Below, piece after piece: positions 45,695 through 55,052 of a stretch of DNA of 64,000 nucleotides. The notes below the pieces were generated by a model. It did not search any database. It was not told where the DNA came from and saw only the letters and a program-made list of their open reading frames with translations. This DNA comes from Flavobacterium sp. JAS (GTDB lineage Bacteria; Bacteroidota; Bacteroidia; Flavobacteriales; Flavobacteriaceae), in assembly GCF_020991455.1 (NCBI RefSeq), contig NZ_JAJMOX010000015.1:1-64000 (forward strand), in the 5' to 3' direction. The number at the start of each line of letters is the position of its first letter. Position 1 is the first letter of the stretch. The translations under genes and the position numbers were made by a program.

Positions 45695-48058
45695 TTACAA
45701 TTGATTTATTCGGTCATAAATTGTGCTATCGTGTTTTTTAATTTTAATCTTCACATATTTTGATGCGGGCATATTACTGTCCTTAACCACATTGTTAACC
45801 GAAACAAGAACGTTTGTTTCAGGAAAGTAAGTAACTGTATTTCTCTCCGGTATTTGATACGAAACAATGATAAATAAAGGCGCAATTCGTTCGATATCGT
45901 CATCATAATTAAACAAATCGACCTTGTCGCCAGATTTAAAACCTGCTTGTTCAATATCTTTTTGATTCATGAATATTACCCTGCGTTCGTTTTTTATACC
46001 ACGATAGCGATCGTCAAGCCCATAGATTGTGGTATTAAACTGGTCGTGTGTTCGGGTTGTGGCCATCATATACTCGTCAGGAGCAAGTTCGTTGTTTGGT
46101 ACAGCCGTTAATGTAAAAGGTGCGCGATCTCCAAAATTTTTGGTGATAAATTGTCCCTCTCGTGCGGCATTAGGCAAATAAAAGCCTCCTTTTTGACGCA
46201 CTTTTGTATTATAATTTTCAAAACCCGGAATACATTTTTCGATATCATCTCTCACAGCATCATAACTATCATGATAACGCTGCCAGTTAATCACTGATTT
46301 GCTTCCTAATGTTGCCATTGCCATTTTACAGACAATTTGCGTTTCATTAATAAGATTATCAGATACCGGTTTAAGCATTCCTTTTGAGGATTGTACAACC
46401 CCCATCGAATTCTCTGTAGTTATAAACTGAATTTCACCATTCACCATATCAATATCGCTTCGGGATAATGTAGGCAAAATGAGGGCTTCCTGTCCATGAA
46501 TCAAGTGTGTACGGTTGAGTTTAGTAGAGACGCAAACCGTTAAATTAAGTTTTCTTAAAGCAGTGGCAGTGTAGGTTGTGTCTGGCGTTGCGGATAAAAA
46601 ATTACCTCCCATACAAAACAATAATTTTATTTTTTCTTCCTGCATAGCTTTAATGGCCCGTACAACATCATAACCGTGTTTACGAGGCGGATTAAAACCA
46701 TAAAATGCCTGCAGACGATCCAATTGTTCGTCAGTAGGTTTTTCATCAATCATCATGGTTCTGTTTCCCTGCACATTACTGTGACCACGAACTGGGCAAG
46801 CTCCTGCTCCGGGTTTTCCAATACTTCCTTTGAGTAATAAAATATTGAGAATTTCCCTGATCATTTCGACGCCGTTTGGCTGTTGTGTAAGTCCCATTCC
46901 CCAACAAACTATAATTCGTTTTTTGAAGGCTAATATTTCGGCAGCTTCATAAATTACTTCTTTTGAAACACCTGAAAGCAGGGCAAGATCATCCAGATTA
47001 TAATCTTCAAACTGTTTCAGAAATGCATCATATCCAGTTGTTTTTTCTTTGATGAAGTCGTAATCAAAGACTTTTCCGGGATTTTTCTTTTCAAATTCAA
47101 TTAGTATAATTTCGAGAGCTTTTAGCAAAGCCATATCCCCGTTTATTTTTACAGGCAAATAAAGATCTGCCAGTTTAACACCGCTTCCAATAACGCCACT
47201 TATTTCCTGCGGATTTCTAAATCCCATTAAACCTGCTTCGGGCAAAGGATTAATAGCAATAATTTTTGCACCGTTCTTTTTACCTCTCGATAGTGCGCTC
47301 ATCATTCTGGGTGCATTGGTTCCCGGGTTTTGCCCAATAATTACGATCACATCGGTATCATAAAAATCATCGAGTGTTACAGTACCTTTTCCAATTCCAA
47401 TTGTTGGTCTTAAAGCAGATCCGGAAGTTTCGTGGCACATATTTGAGCAATCCGGCATATTATTAGTACCGTATTCTTTTGCAAAAAGCTGATACAGAAA
47501 AGAGGTTTCATTACCTGTTCTTCCCGAGGTATAAAAAGCCGCCTGATCCGGAGATTCCAGTGCGTTAAGATGTTCGGCTATTTTTTTGAAGGCATCATCC
47601 CAACTTATGGGCTCGTAATGTGTCCCATTTTTAGGCAAATACATCGGATCAGTCAGTCGTCCCATTTTGCCAATCTGATAATCATCTAATTTAGCAAGAT
47701 CATAAACGGAATTTTCTTTAAAAAACTCGGCTGTAACTTTTTTGGTAGTTGCTTCTTCTGCCAATGCTTTAGCACCATTTTCGCAATATTCGCCAAGCGG
47801 AGAACGTTCATCATCAGGATCAGGCCACGCACAACTTGGACAGTCAAAACCACCAACCTGATTCATCTTAAATAGCGCTTGTGTTCCTCTAACAAGAGTT
47901 TTTTCTTCGATAAGATCACTAAAAGCCGCCATAACAGCAGGAATACCTGCAGCCCAATCTTCGACTTTTGTTAATTTCAGGTCTAAAAGTCTGTATGGAT
48001 TTTCGGCGTCAGGTAGTTTTTTATTATCCGTATTTTTGTCGTGTTGATCCTCTTTCAT
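45695..48058 (-). CDS. FdhF/YdeP-type molybdopterin oxidoreductase
   Basis: The 787-residue protein carries three N-terminal cysteines, C73, C76 and C92 (FDCPSCAWPD...EYCENGAKA), the reduced [4Fe-4S] pattern of the YdeP/FdhA family. It has molybdopterin-binding regions such as AFYTSGRTGNETSFLYQLF, IIGQNPGTNAPRMMSAL, CWGMGLTQQPNGVEMI, GKPGAGACPVRGHSNVQG and MGGNFLSATPDTTYT, and a C-terminal dinucleotide domain (RTHDQFNTTIYGLDDRYRG). FdhD is encoded upstream, 67 bp away, as expected for enzymes needing a sulfurated molybdenum centre. The oxidised substrate (formate or another) is not proven for YdeP proteins. Confidence 0.9.
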   Translation of the reverse strand: MKEDQHDKNTDNKKLPDAENPYRLLDLKLTKVEDWAAGIPAVMAAFSDLIEEKTLVRGTQALFKMNQVGGFDCPSCAWPDPDDERSPLGEYCENGAKALAEEATTKKVTAEFFKENSVYDLAKLDDYQIGKMGRLTDPMYLPKNGTHYEPISWDDAFKKIAEHLNALESPDQAAFYTSGRTGNETSFLYQLFAKEYGTNNMPDCSNMCHETSGSALRPTIGIGKGTVTLDDFYDTDVIVIIGQNPGTNAPRMMSALSRGKKNGAKIIAINPLPEAGLMGFRNPQEISGVIGSGVKLADLYLPVKINGDMALLKALEIILIEFEKKNPGKVFDYDFIKEKTTGYDAFLKQFEDYNLDDLALLSGVSKEVIYEAAEILAFKKRIIVCWGMGLTQQPNGVEMIREILNILLLKGSIGKPGAGACPVRGHSNVQGNRTMMIDEKPTDEQLDRLQAFYGFNPPRKHGYDVVRAIKAMQEEKIKLLFCMGGNFLSATPDTTYTATALRKLNLTVCVSTKLNRTHLIHGQEALILPTLSRSDIDMVNGEIQFITTENSMGVVQSSKGMLKPVSDNLINETQIVCKMAMATLGSKSVINWQRYHDSYDAVRDDIEKCIPGFENYNTKVRQKGGFYLPNAAREGQFITKNFGDRAPFTLTAVPNNELAPDEYMMATTRTHDQFNTTIYGLDDRYRGIKNERRVIFMNQKDIEQAGFKSGDKVDLFNYDDDIERIAPLFIIVSYQIPERNTVTYFPETNVLVSVNNVVKDSNMPASKYVKIKIKKHDSTIYDRINQL

Positions 48059-48125
48059 GGCTTTTTTATTTAATTAGCACGTTAACAGAATGATGATTTT
48101 TGTTCTTTTTTAATTCTTAATCGGT

Positions 48126-49007
48126 TTAATCCTGATAAGAAGTTTGTATGACTACATCGTCACAAGAATTGTAGATATTGAATCGATCTTCTTTGAGAAA
48201 ACCTAAAAGTGTCATATTAAATTCGACGGCTAATTCTACCGCAAGACTTGATGGAGCACCAATTGCCGCAACAACTGATATACCTGCCATAGCCGCTTTT
48301 TGAATTAGCTCAAAACTGGCTCTTCCGCTAAGAAGCAAAATATGTTTGTTTAATGACAACAGGTCAGATGTCAAAGCAGCACCAATTAATTTATCCAGAG
48401 CATTATGTCTTCCTACATCTTCCTGTAAAAGGATAAGATCTCCTTCAGCGGAAAATAAACCAGAAGCATGAATACCGCCTGTACTGGCAAAATCACTTTG
48501 AGCTATTCTTAATTTTTGAGGCAATTGATATAATACATCCAAAGAAATATTTAACCTTGGTCTGTTTATAGTACTAAATGAACTAACGGTTTTTATAGAT
48601 TCGATAGAACCTTTTCCGCAAACGCCACAACTGGAAGTGGTATAAAAATTTCGGTCCGCTTGCATTAAATGAGGAACAAAGTCTTCTTTAAGTTCGACCT
48701 GAATACTGTTTTTCTTTTGTTTTGTGCATCCTGTTTGTAAATGGCTGACCTCTTTTACAACTTGGTAAGATGAAATGATTCCTTCAGTAAATAAAAAACC
48801 TACTGCAAGTTCCGGATCATTGCCGGGAGTGCGCATTGTTACCGATATGTTTTTTTGTATCCTTTGATTTTCAGATCCGTATAGGATTTTGATTTCCAAA
48901 GGTTCTTCGACAGAAAGAATATCTGATACTGCCGAACTTTTAAAACCAGCGACTTTTTCAATTAGTACTTCCTTAACGGAAACTAATTCCAGATTATTCA
49001 TTTCCAT
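48126..49007 (-). CDS. fdhD: FdhD, formate dehydrogenase accessory sulfurtransferase
   Basis: The 293-residue protein has the family order RTPGNDPELAVGFLFTEGII (59-78), the redox/sulfur-transfer cysteines in TTSSCGVCGKGS (C127, C130), GGIHASGLF, EDVGRHNALDKLIGAAL and SGRASFELIQKAAMAGI. FdhD passes sulfur from the cysteine desulfurase to the molybdenum cofactor before it is inserted in FdhF-type enzymes. The molybdoenzyme gene directly follows on the same strand, which supports a common transcript. Confidence 0.95.
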   Translation of the reverse strand: MEMNNLELVSVKEVLIEKVAGFKSSAVSDILSVEEPLEIKILYGSENQRIQKNISVTMRTPGNDPELAVGFLFTEGIISSYQVVKEVSHLQTGCTKQKKNSIQVELKEDFVPHLMQADRNFYTTSSCGVCGKGSIESIKTVSSFSTINRPRLNISLDVLYQLPQKLRIAQSDFASTGGIHASGLFSAEGDLILLQEDVGRHNALDKLIGAALTSDLLSLNKHILLLSGRASFELIQKAAMAGISVVAAIGAPSSLAVELAVEFNMTLLGFLKEDRFNIYNSCDDVVIQTSYQD

Positions 49008-49102
49008 GTAAGTTGATTATAAAAAGAGAAGTAAATTTAAGAAAATAAATGATTAAAAAAGATATCTTACTTCTTATAATTGAATGCTATACGGAACAAA
49101 TA

Positions 49103-50560
49103 TTAGGAGTCTTTTTTCTTCAAAATTCTTCCTCTGGGTTCGTCACCTTCATGAAGTACAATATCAGAATGTAGAAACTGTGCGGCTTCTGCTGAATCTT
49201 TTACTTTGGTAGCGCTGCGTTCTAACATTTCTGATTCATACTCTGTTAAAACACTTTTCCGTATTCCAATTTCCCTCCATTGAGAGGAAGGTCTGCAGCC
49301 TCTTACTATTTTTCGAGCCAGTTTCAAAGCATCCAGCAACGCCTGATTTGCACCCTGTCCTTTAAACGGACTCATTGGATGTGCTGCATCGCCAATTAGC
49401 GTTGTTTTTCCGGCTTTCTCCAATAATTCTGATTGTAGTAATTCGCGGTCATATACAGGATATCCTGAAATTTGAGCTTCCTGAGTTGCTGATAAAATCT
49501 GTGGAATAGGATCATGCCATTGTGTTCTGCGACAAGCTTCTTCTTTGAGTGCCTTAGGGCCTTTGGCGCTTAAGGCTTTAGCTTCTTCTTCGGACATTGG
49601 AAAACTAAGCTGCCACATCACAGAATCTGCTGTGTAAGGCATTATATAAATTCGCTCATTGCCATTGGCAGTTTGAAAAACAGTAGCGGAATCGAGTAAA
49701 GAATTGTCAAGATTTTCAAGAGCATTCAAGGGACAAATTCCTAAGATTACGATACAATCCAGATAACGCAAAGGAGAAATATCCTCACCAATTATTAATT
49801 TTCGTACCGTGCTTCGAATGCCGTCTGCACCAACTATAAGATCGGCTTTGGTGGTTTTTACTTCACCATTTACCTGAAAGTTTAATTCGACACCTTTATC
49901 TCCAAGATCTTTAAAATCGATTAATTGATGTCCCCATTGTACAGCATCGTGTCCGCCAAGCTGTTCAAGTAATGCTAAGCGCAAAGATTGACGTGCAATA
50001 TGCATATTAGAACGTTTTGTAGAGGTCTTCTCTTCGGATTGTATCCATTTTCTGATTCCCCATTCTCCAATTACTTTTCCCTCGGTAGTATGAACCAAAT
50101 GTCTTGTCGAAATAACACGATCTTTCAGTGAAAAAATACCCAATCCTTCGATGGCTTTACTAGCCTGTTGCAAAGTAAGTCCATAACCCTGAGATCTGGC
50201 ATCAAAACTAGTATCGCGTTCATAAATCGTAAAAGGAATTTTTCGGTGTAAACAAGCTATAGCCAGAGCTGTACCGCCAATTCCACCACCAATAATAGCA
50301 ACGTGTGGATAGTTTTCATTGTCGGCAACAGGAGGTTCTGCAGCAGGAATCAATCCGGAAGCGGAACATTTTAAACAGATATGCTGATGTCCTTTTGGAG
50401 GAACAGGAGGTATTCCTTCACCATTGGTTTGTTCAAATTGCTCTAAGGCTTTCTGATAGCGAAGTCGTGCTTTATTGGTAATTCCCCGACTTTTTTTACC
50501 GCGTCCCAGACAGTCTTCGCAAATCGTCCAGTTTGTTTCTTTATTTTCTACTTTTTTCAC
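49103..50560 (-). CDS. FAD-dependent monooxygenase with N-terminal zinc-ribbon-like module
   Basis: The 485-residue protein starts with two CxxC pairs, CEDC (14-17) and CLKC (62-65), each next to a G-x-G or SG turn, resembling a DnaJ-type or rubredoxin-like zinc knuckle. Then comes a PHBH/UbiH-like FAD monooxygenase: HVAIIGGGIGGTALAIACL (86-104), ERD, ADLIVGADGIRSTVRKL and LIGDAAHPMSPFKGQGANQALLDAL. The catalytic domain resembles TetX and other flavin hydroxylases. The zinc-like module is unusual for this class. Substrate cannot be assigned. It is the first gene before FdhD on the minus strand, with a leader containing a terminator-like hairpin. Confidence 0.85.
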   Translation of the reverse strand: MKKVENKETNWTICEDCLGRGKKSRGITNKARLRYQKALEQFEQTNGEGIPPVPPKGHQHICLKCSASGLIPAAEPPVADNENYPHVAIIGGGIGGTALAIACLHRKIPFTIYERDTSFDARSQGYGLTLQQASKAIEGLGIFSLKDRVISTRHLVHTTEGKVIGEWGIRKWIQSEEKTSTKRSNMHIARQSLRLALLEQLGGHDAVQWGHQLIDFKDLGDKGVELNFQVNGEVKTTKADLIVGADGIRSTVRKLIIGEDISPLRYLDCIVILGICPLNALENLDNSLLDSATVFQTANGNERIYIMPYTADSVMWQLSFPMSEEEAKALSAKGPKALKEEACRRTQWHDPIPQILSATQEAQISGYPVYDRELLQSELLEKAGKTTLIGDAAHPMSPFKGQGANQALLDALKLARKIVRGCRPSSQWREIGIRKSVLTEYESEMLERSATKVKDSAEAAQFLHSDIVLHEGDEPRGRILKKKDS

Positions 50561-50602
50561 TTCGATTTTTTACTTGATATTGACTTGTATCCTGGCTGGA
50601 TA

Positions 50603-50700
50603 AATCAATCATTATTAGAGATTGATTCAATGGGATAAAAAGACATAAAAAAATGCTGGATTTTTAGCTTTAGCATTCTTTATGAATGATTGCAAAAATA
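50603..50700 (-). promoter_or_regulatory. Leader of the FAD monooxygenase gene with attenuator-like hairpin
   Basis: On the minus strand a -7-like TATTTTTG lies at 50700-50693. Downstream, AATGCT (50677-50672) and AGCATT (50657-50652) form a hairpin followed by TTTTTTTATG, a terminator shape. A second stem, AATCAATC with GATTGATT (arms 50603-50610 and 50620-50627), comes before the gene. This could be an attenuator. No known riboswitch is recognised. Confidence 0.4.
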
Positions 50701-50754
50701 CAATTTTCAAACCATTTTAGGTGAGATTTAAAGAAATTGGATAGGAGTGATGGC

Positions 50755-51116
50755 TTTCACGCAGATTTAAAAAGATTTAAGCAGATCTGCACAGATTATA
50801 ATTAAAATAAATCTGCTCCCGATAGCTATTGGGCGCAAAATCGCAAAGTTTATCCCATTTTCTTTGTGGCAGTTAAAATATGCGGTGAATTTCAACAAGA
50901 GTTTTTCACGCAGATTTAAAAAGATTTAAGCAGATCTACGCAGATTATAATTAAAATAAATCTGCTAAAATCTGTATAATCTGCGTGAAACAAAATCTTT
51001 TTAATCTGTACATCCCGATAGCTATCGGGAGTGGCAAAAAAACTTGGCGATTTTGCGTCTCCTGCGAAAAAAAGATTAAGTATAATTCGCTAAAAAAAGC
51101 TTAATTTAATGACATT
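50755..51116. repeat. Composite intergenic repeat region
   Basis: Two 63-bp direct copies, 50755-50817 and 50904-50966, are almost identical. The second copy begins with TTTCACGCAGATT, which is inverted perfectly at 50978-50990. A perfect palindrome, TCCCGATAGCTATCGGGA, lies at 51013-51030, and a degraded version near 50818. The block ends with CTTAATTTAATGACATT (51100-51116). No protein gene lies in this 613-bp gap. Confidence 0.85.
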
Positions 51117-51173
51117 GTACATAGAAACATTAATAATACATCCAACAGGATATTAGTTAAGCATAAAAATTAT

Positions 51174-51680
51174 CTAGACTGATAATTCAAATAAACTTAC
51201 TGCTGCATTATGATAATGTTCTGGCAGTTCGCTGGTGTCTTTTAAGTCAAATAAACCTAAAAAATCGAAACCTAGTTTTTTATAATGGCTAATCAATCCT
51301 AAATTTTCACCTACAGTATCTAATCGGATGAATTTTTTGTTGTTTTCCTGAGCGTATTCTTTAGCCCATTTTATGATAATAGCGACTAAGTTTTGTCCTC
51401 TAAAGGATGGATTTGTAGCGATACGATGAATGTATATTGAAAAGTTATTGTCTTTATCTTCCCAAATTTGCGGATCATTATAGGTTAATGTCCAGATACA
51501 GGCTATTTCATTATCAATAACAATTTTATACTGGCGTTTTTCATTAATGTCGGTTTCAATAAGATTGTGACTGAATACTGGCCAGATTGTGGATAATTTT
51601 ATTTTTTGATATTGTCGTGCTACTTCATAAAGTTCAGCAATTTTTTCAATATCGGCTAGGGTACAATTTGTTATCTGCAT
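51174..51680 (-). CDS. GNAT-family acetyltransferase
   Basis: The 168-residue protein shows the GNAT core: IAELYEVARQYQKIK at the start, IVIDNEIACIWTLTYNDPQIW, IYIHRIATNPSFRGQNLVAIIIKWAKEYAQ (motif A, with R.GQNL as acetyl-CoA loop) and FIRLDTVGENLGLISHYKKLGFDFLGLF (motif B). It is 16 bp downstream of the PaiB-like gene and shares an operon with it and the EamA transporter. The pairing with PaiB recalls the PaiA (acetyltransferase)/PaiB arrangement known from Bacillus, although PaiA identity is not shown. Confidence 0.85.
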   Translation of the reverse strand: MQITNCTLADIEKIAELYEVARQYQKIKLSTIWPVFSHNLIETDINEKRQYKIVIDNEIACIWTLTYNDPQIWEDKDNNFSIYIHRIATNPSFRGQNLVAIIIKWAKEYAQENNKKFIRLDTVGENLGLISHYKKLGFDFLGLFDLKDTSELPEHYHNAAVSLFELSV

Positions 51681-51696
51681 TGTTATAAAATTTAGT

Positions 51697-52305
51697 TTAA
51701 AGAGTGTTTTTAATATAGGATGCTAAGTCTTTTTCTGCGGTATTATTGCTTTGTTCAAGTTCCTGTATAATTCTTTTTCTTTCAATTTCTGATTTGTTCT
51801 GACTGAGTTTTTTTTGTCCTTGTAAATCAGAGACTTCAAGTTCAAAAGCAACTATGCCTTTTATCATTCCTTTTTTGAATTTATCAGAAAGAGTGTTCCA
51901 TTGTTTCATATAATCTTTATCATAGAACTGGATCATTTGTTCTAAGGCTTTAATTTTAGAATCTTCATCTGTTATGATTTTTGCTTTTCCGTAAGCGTGT
52001 ACCGTGATATAATCCCAGGTAGGAACACTTTGTTCCTTATCATAATGCGAAGGAGAAATATAAGCATGAGGTTCAGAAAAAATTACCAAAGACGTATTTG
52101 CTTCGATGTATTTAGTTTGTTCATTAGCTGCTGCAAAATGGGCGCTTAATATTAATTTACCGGAGCGTTCATCAATTATAAAAGGCAGTTGTGTCGCAAT
52201 CGGAACATTGTCTTTGTTTGTAATTATGGTTGCAAAACTGTATTGTTTCATAAAAGCAATTTTATCAGTTTCGCTTTCGAATTTAAACATATTAGGTATA
52301 AACAT
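51697..52305 (-). CDS. PaiB-like FMN-binding protein
   Basis: The 202-residue protein starts with MFIPNMFKFES and shows the split-barrel order FATIITNKDNVPIATQLPFII, GKLILSAHFAAANEQTKYIEA, LVIFSEPHAYISPSHYDKEQSVPTWDYITVHAYGKAKII and GIVAFELEVSDLQGQKKLSQNK. This matches the PaiB family, described in Bacillus subtilis as a negative regulator of sporulation and protease genes, with an FMN-binding split barrel. In this organism it may sense or act on a flavin- or polyamine-linked substrate. It sits between the EamA and GNAT genes. Confidence 0.88.
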   Translation of the reverse strand: MFIPNMFKFESETDKIAFMKQYSFATIITNKDNVPIATQLPFIIDERSGKLILSAHFAAANEQTKYIEANTSLVIFSEPHAYISPSHYDKEQSVPTWDYITVHAYGKAKIITDEDSKIKALEQMIQFYDKDYMKQWNTLSDKFKKGMIKGIVAFELEVSDLQGQKKLSQNKSEIERKRIIQELEQSNNTAEKDLASYIKNTL

Positions 52306-52322
52306 ATTGTATTATTTTAGAG

Positions 52323-53240
52323 TTAATTGTAGCTTTTGGCTGGTTCTGCTTTTTTGGAGAACTTCTTAGTTCCGGCTACGCAAAGCACAACGCCTGCGGT
52401 AACTCCTAACATGCCAATACTCACTTTTTCGTGTAATAATGTTGAGGCTAATGCCAAGCCAAAAAGCGGCTGCAGTAATTGTAATTGCCCTACAGTTGCG
52501 ATTCCGCCTTGAGCAAGTCCGCGATACCAGAATATAAAACCAATGAACATACTAAATAGCGAAACGTAGCCTAAACTTATCCACGCAGTTGTTTTTATTT
52601 CTGAAAACGATTCCGGCTGAAGCAAAAAAGTGAGGGGAATCATAAGAGGCAAGGACAACACAAGCGACCAGGAAATTACCTGCCATCCGCCTAATGTTTT
52701 TGAAAGTTTTGCGCCTTCGGCATATCCAAGTCCGCATAAAATAACTGCTAATAACATAAAGAGATCACCAATTGGCGAAGCAGTGAGTCCTTGAGAAATG
52801 GCAAATCCAACTACTATAAGACTTCCAATAACAGAGAAGAGCCAAAATATTCGGGGCGGACGTTCTCCACCTCTGATTATGCCAAATATAGCGGTACATA
52901 AAGGCAAGATTCCCACGAAAACTATCGAGTGGGCAGAAGTAATATATTGTAACGCCAAAGCTGAGAGTAGAGGAAAACCGATCACGACGCCTAATGAAAC
53001 AATAATTAACGGGAATATTTGTTTTTGCGTTGGTCGTTTTTCTTTAGAAAGTACTAAAAGACAAAGGGCAAGCAAACCCGCAATAGCTGCTCGGGCAACG
53101 GTTAAAAATTGTGGATTAAAATCTGAAACGGCAATTCGGGTTGCTGGCAAAGATCCGCTGAATATTACTACACCAATAAAGCCGTTTATCCATCCGCCTG
53201 ATGTGTTTTCTACTGAATTATTAATGTTGGTGTTTTTCAT
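52323..53240 (-). CDS. EamA/DMT-family transporter
   Basis: A 305-residue integral membrane protein with ten predicted TM segments arranged as two homologous EamA halves. Examples are GGWINGFIGVVIFSGSLPATRIAV, LTVARAAIAGLLALCLLVL, ITSAHSIVFVGILPLCTAIFGIIRGGERPP and, in the second half, LGYVSLFSMFIGFIFWYRGLAQGGIATVGQLQLLQPLFGLALASTL. The closing Lys-rich tail is cytoplasmic. It is divergent from the MocR-type regulator across 96 bp, an arrangement often seen when the regulator controls an amino-acid or metabolite exporter. Confidence 0.88.
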   Translation of the reverse strand: MKNTNINNSVENTSGGWINGFIGVVIFSGSLPATRIAVSDFNPQFLTVARAAIAGLLALCLLVLSKEKRPTQKQIFPLIIVSLGVVIGFPLLSALALQYITSAHSIVFVGILPLCTAIFGIIRGGERPPRIFWLFSVIGSLIVVGFAISQGLTASPIGDLFMLLAVILCGLGYAEGAKLSKTLGGWQVISWSLVLSLPLMIPLTFLLQPESFSEIKTTAWISLGYVSLFSMFIGFIFWYRGLAQGGIATVGQLQLLQPLFGLALASTLLHEKVSIGMLGVTAGVVLCVAGTKKFSKKAEPAKSYN

Positions 53241-53290
53241 GGTTTAATTTATATCTGAACAAAATTATGAAGGAGTAAAAATTAAGCACA

Positions 53291-53319
53291 GTATCAATTT
53301 TGTATATTTGCATGGATAC
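53291..53319. promoter_or_regulatory. MocR-type operator and promoter between divergent genes
   Basis: GTATC (53291-53295) and GATAC (53315-53319) form an inverted pair, and TGTAT (53301-53305) with ATACA (53316-53320) a second one. They bracket the -7 box TATATTTG (53303-53310) of the MocR gene. In a 96-bp intergenic region between regulator and transporter, this is a good candidate binding site. Confidence 0.5.
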
Positions 53320-53336
53320 AGTTTAAAATGTAAATA

Positions 53337-54752
53337 ATGAGTAAGACCTTTAAGTATATTGAAATTGCAAACGGAATTGCATTTCAAATTAGAAATGGAG
53401 TTTTAAAATCAGGGGATAAATTGCCATCTGTAAGAGCATTGTGTCAGGATCATGGCATTAGTATGAATACGGCAAAACGGGTTTTTTGGGAATTGGAAGC
53501 ACAATCTTTAGTAGAATCAAGACCGCAATCGGGATTTCTGGTGAGCAAGTTAACGTACTTAAATTTACCGCTGTCAGAAGTAAGTAGTCCTTCTCTTGTA
53601 GCAAATAATAATGAACCTGATGAGTTGATTACCAAAGTTTATTCAAACATGGGACGTGAAGATCTTACGTTGTTTTCTATTGGTATTCCTTCGGGAAATT
53701 TATTGCCGGTTGCCAAGTTAAAAAAGGAGATTGTTTATGCTACCCGTGAATTAAAAGAGGGTGGTACCGAATATGAACCTTTGCAGGGCAATGTTAAATT
53801 AAGAAGGATGGTTGCTGTAAGATCTCTGGCGTGGGGCGGAAATTTACATGAAAATGATCTGATCACTACAAGTGGAGGAATGAATTCTTTGTCTTTTTGT
53901 TTAATGGCTTTAGGAAAACCAGGGGACACGATTGCAATAGAAAGTCCTTGTTATCCGGGTATTTTGCAACTTGCCATTAGTTTAGGGTTAAAAGTGTTAG
54001 AATTACCGACACATCCAACAAAAGGAATAGAACTGGAGGTATTAAAAGCAGTTGTTTCAAAAATCAATCTTTGTTTGTTGATTCCAAATTTTAATACGCC
54101 TTTAGGAAGTTGCATGTCTGATGAAAACAAAAAAGAGGTTGTAAGAATCCTGTCAAAGAATAATATACCTCTAATTGAAGATGATATTTATGGCGATTTG
54201 TATTTTGGTTCACAGCGCCCAAAATGCTGTAAATCTTTTGATACTGATGGTAACGTTTTGTGGTGTAGTTCTGTATCCAAGACTTTAGCACCGGGATTTC
54301 GTGTTGGTTGGATTGCTCCGGGAAAATACAAAGACAAAATATTGAAATTAAAACTCGTACATTCCATATCTTCGACTTCTATTATTCAGGAAGCAGTTGG
54401 TAATTTCTTAAAAACAGGAAGATATGAAAATCATTTGAATCACCTTCGTCGGACCTTACAGCAAAACTATCAAAATTATGTTGAGGCAATAGCGGAATAT
54501 TTTCCGGAAGGAACCAAAACGAGCCGGCCACAAGGGGGACTTGCGATTTGGGTGGAGTTTAATAAAAATATTGATACTGTTGAATTGTATGATTTGGCTA
54601 TAAAACACGGCATAAGTATTTCTCCGGGTCGAATGTTTACTTTACAAAATCAGTTTGAAAATTGTATGCGCCTTAGTATTGGTTTACCATGGACGGACGA
54701 ACTTAGGTTAAAACTGAAAGAATTGGGAGATTTGGCAAAAACACTTTCATAA
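53337..54752 (+). CDS. MocR-type regulator: GntR helix-turn-helix fused to PLP aminotransferase
   Basis: The 471-residue protein has a GntR winged helix at 1-70 (GVLKSGDKLPSVRALCQDHGISMNTAKRVFWELEAQSLVESRPQSGFLV) and a fold-type-I aminotransferase domain. The latter has EYEPLQGNVKLRRMVAVRSLAWG, IPNFNTPLGSCMSDENK, EDDIYGDLYFG and the PLP lysine in WCSSVSKTLAPGFRVGWI. MocR proteins use the transaminase-like domain as a ligand sensor. Divergent orientation to the EamA/PaiB/GNAT genes suggests it controls them. Confidence 0.9.
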   Translation: MSKTFKYIEIANGIAFQIRNGVLKSGDKLPSVRALCQDHGISMNTAKRVFWELEAQSLVESRPQSGFLVSKLTYLNLPLSEVSSPSLVANNNEPDELITKVYSNMGREDLTLFSIGIPSGNLLPVAKLKKEIVYATRELKEGGTEYEPLQGNVKLRRMVAVRSLAWGGNLHENDLITTSGGMNSLSFCLMALGKPGDTIAIESPCYPGILQLAISLGLKVLELPTHPTKGIELEVLKAVVSKINLCLLIPNFNTPLGSCMSDENKKEVVRILSKNNIPLIEDDIYGDLYFGSQRPKCCKSFDTDGNVLWCSSVSKTLAPGFRVGWIAPGKYKDKILKLKLVHSISSTSIIQEAVGNFLKTGRYENHLNHLRRTLQQNYQNYVEAIAEYFPEGTKTSRPQGGLAIWVEFNKNIDTVELYDLAIKHGISISPGRMFTLQNQFENCMRLSIGLPWTDELRLKLKELGDLAKTLS

Positions 54753-55052
54753 ATTATTTAGGTACTATTTTTTGCCTTCTATTGCTAGAAAAAAGAACTT
54801 ATCATTGTTATACTAAGCGAACTAACAATTTTTTCCAATGTTTGATTTGGATGAATAAGAAGAAAGTCTCTTAGATTTTGAATATTAGTTAGGTTGTGTT
54901 AAGATGCTGTAAAAGAGTGGTGTAAGTGGTTATTTTGTAATTTTTGATAAAAGTTAAGACGTAAAAAAAAATATGAGTTGATTTTTTATAGATTTGTAGA
55001 ATCTATGTACTCCCAAAAAATAGTTGGGAAACAAATGTAAAATCTAAAGACA
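54753..55052. other. Intergenic region, 300 bp
   Basis: AT-rich. A TAGATTTG at 54989-54996 matches the -7 consensus for the gene at 55053, but the matching -33 is not clear. A small hairpin CCCAA/TTGGG lies at about 55013-55028. No gene or repeat was seen. Confidence 0.4.

Noticed and set aside
50755..51116. CRISPR array
   Set aside because: Only two direct copies of 63 bp with unequal context, no regular spacers and no cas genes in the window.
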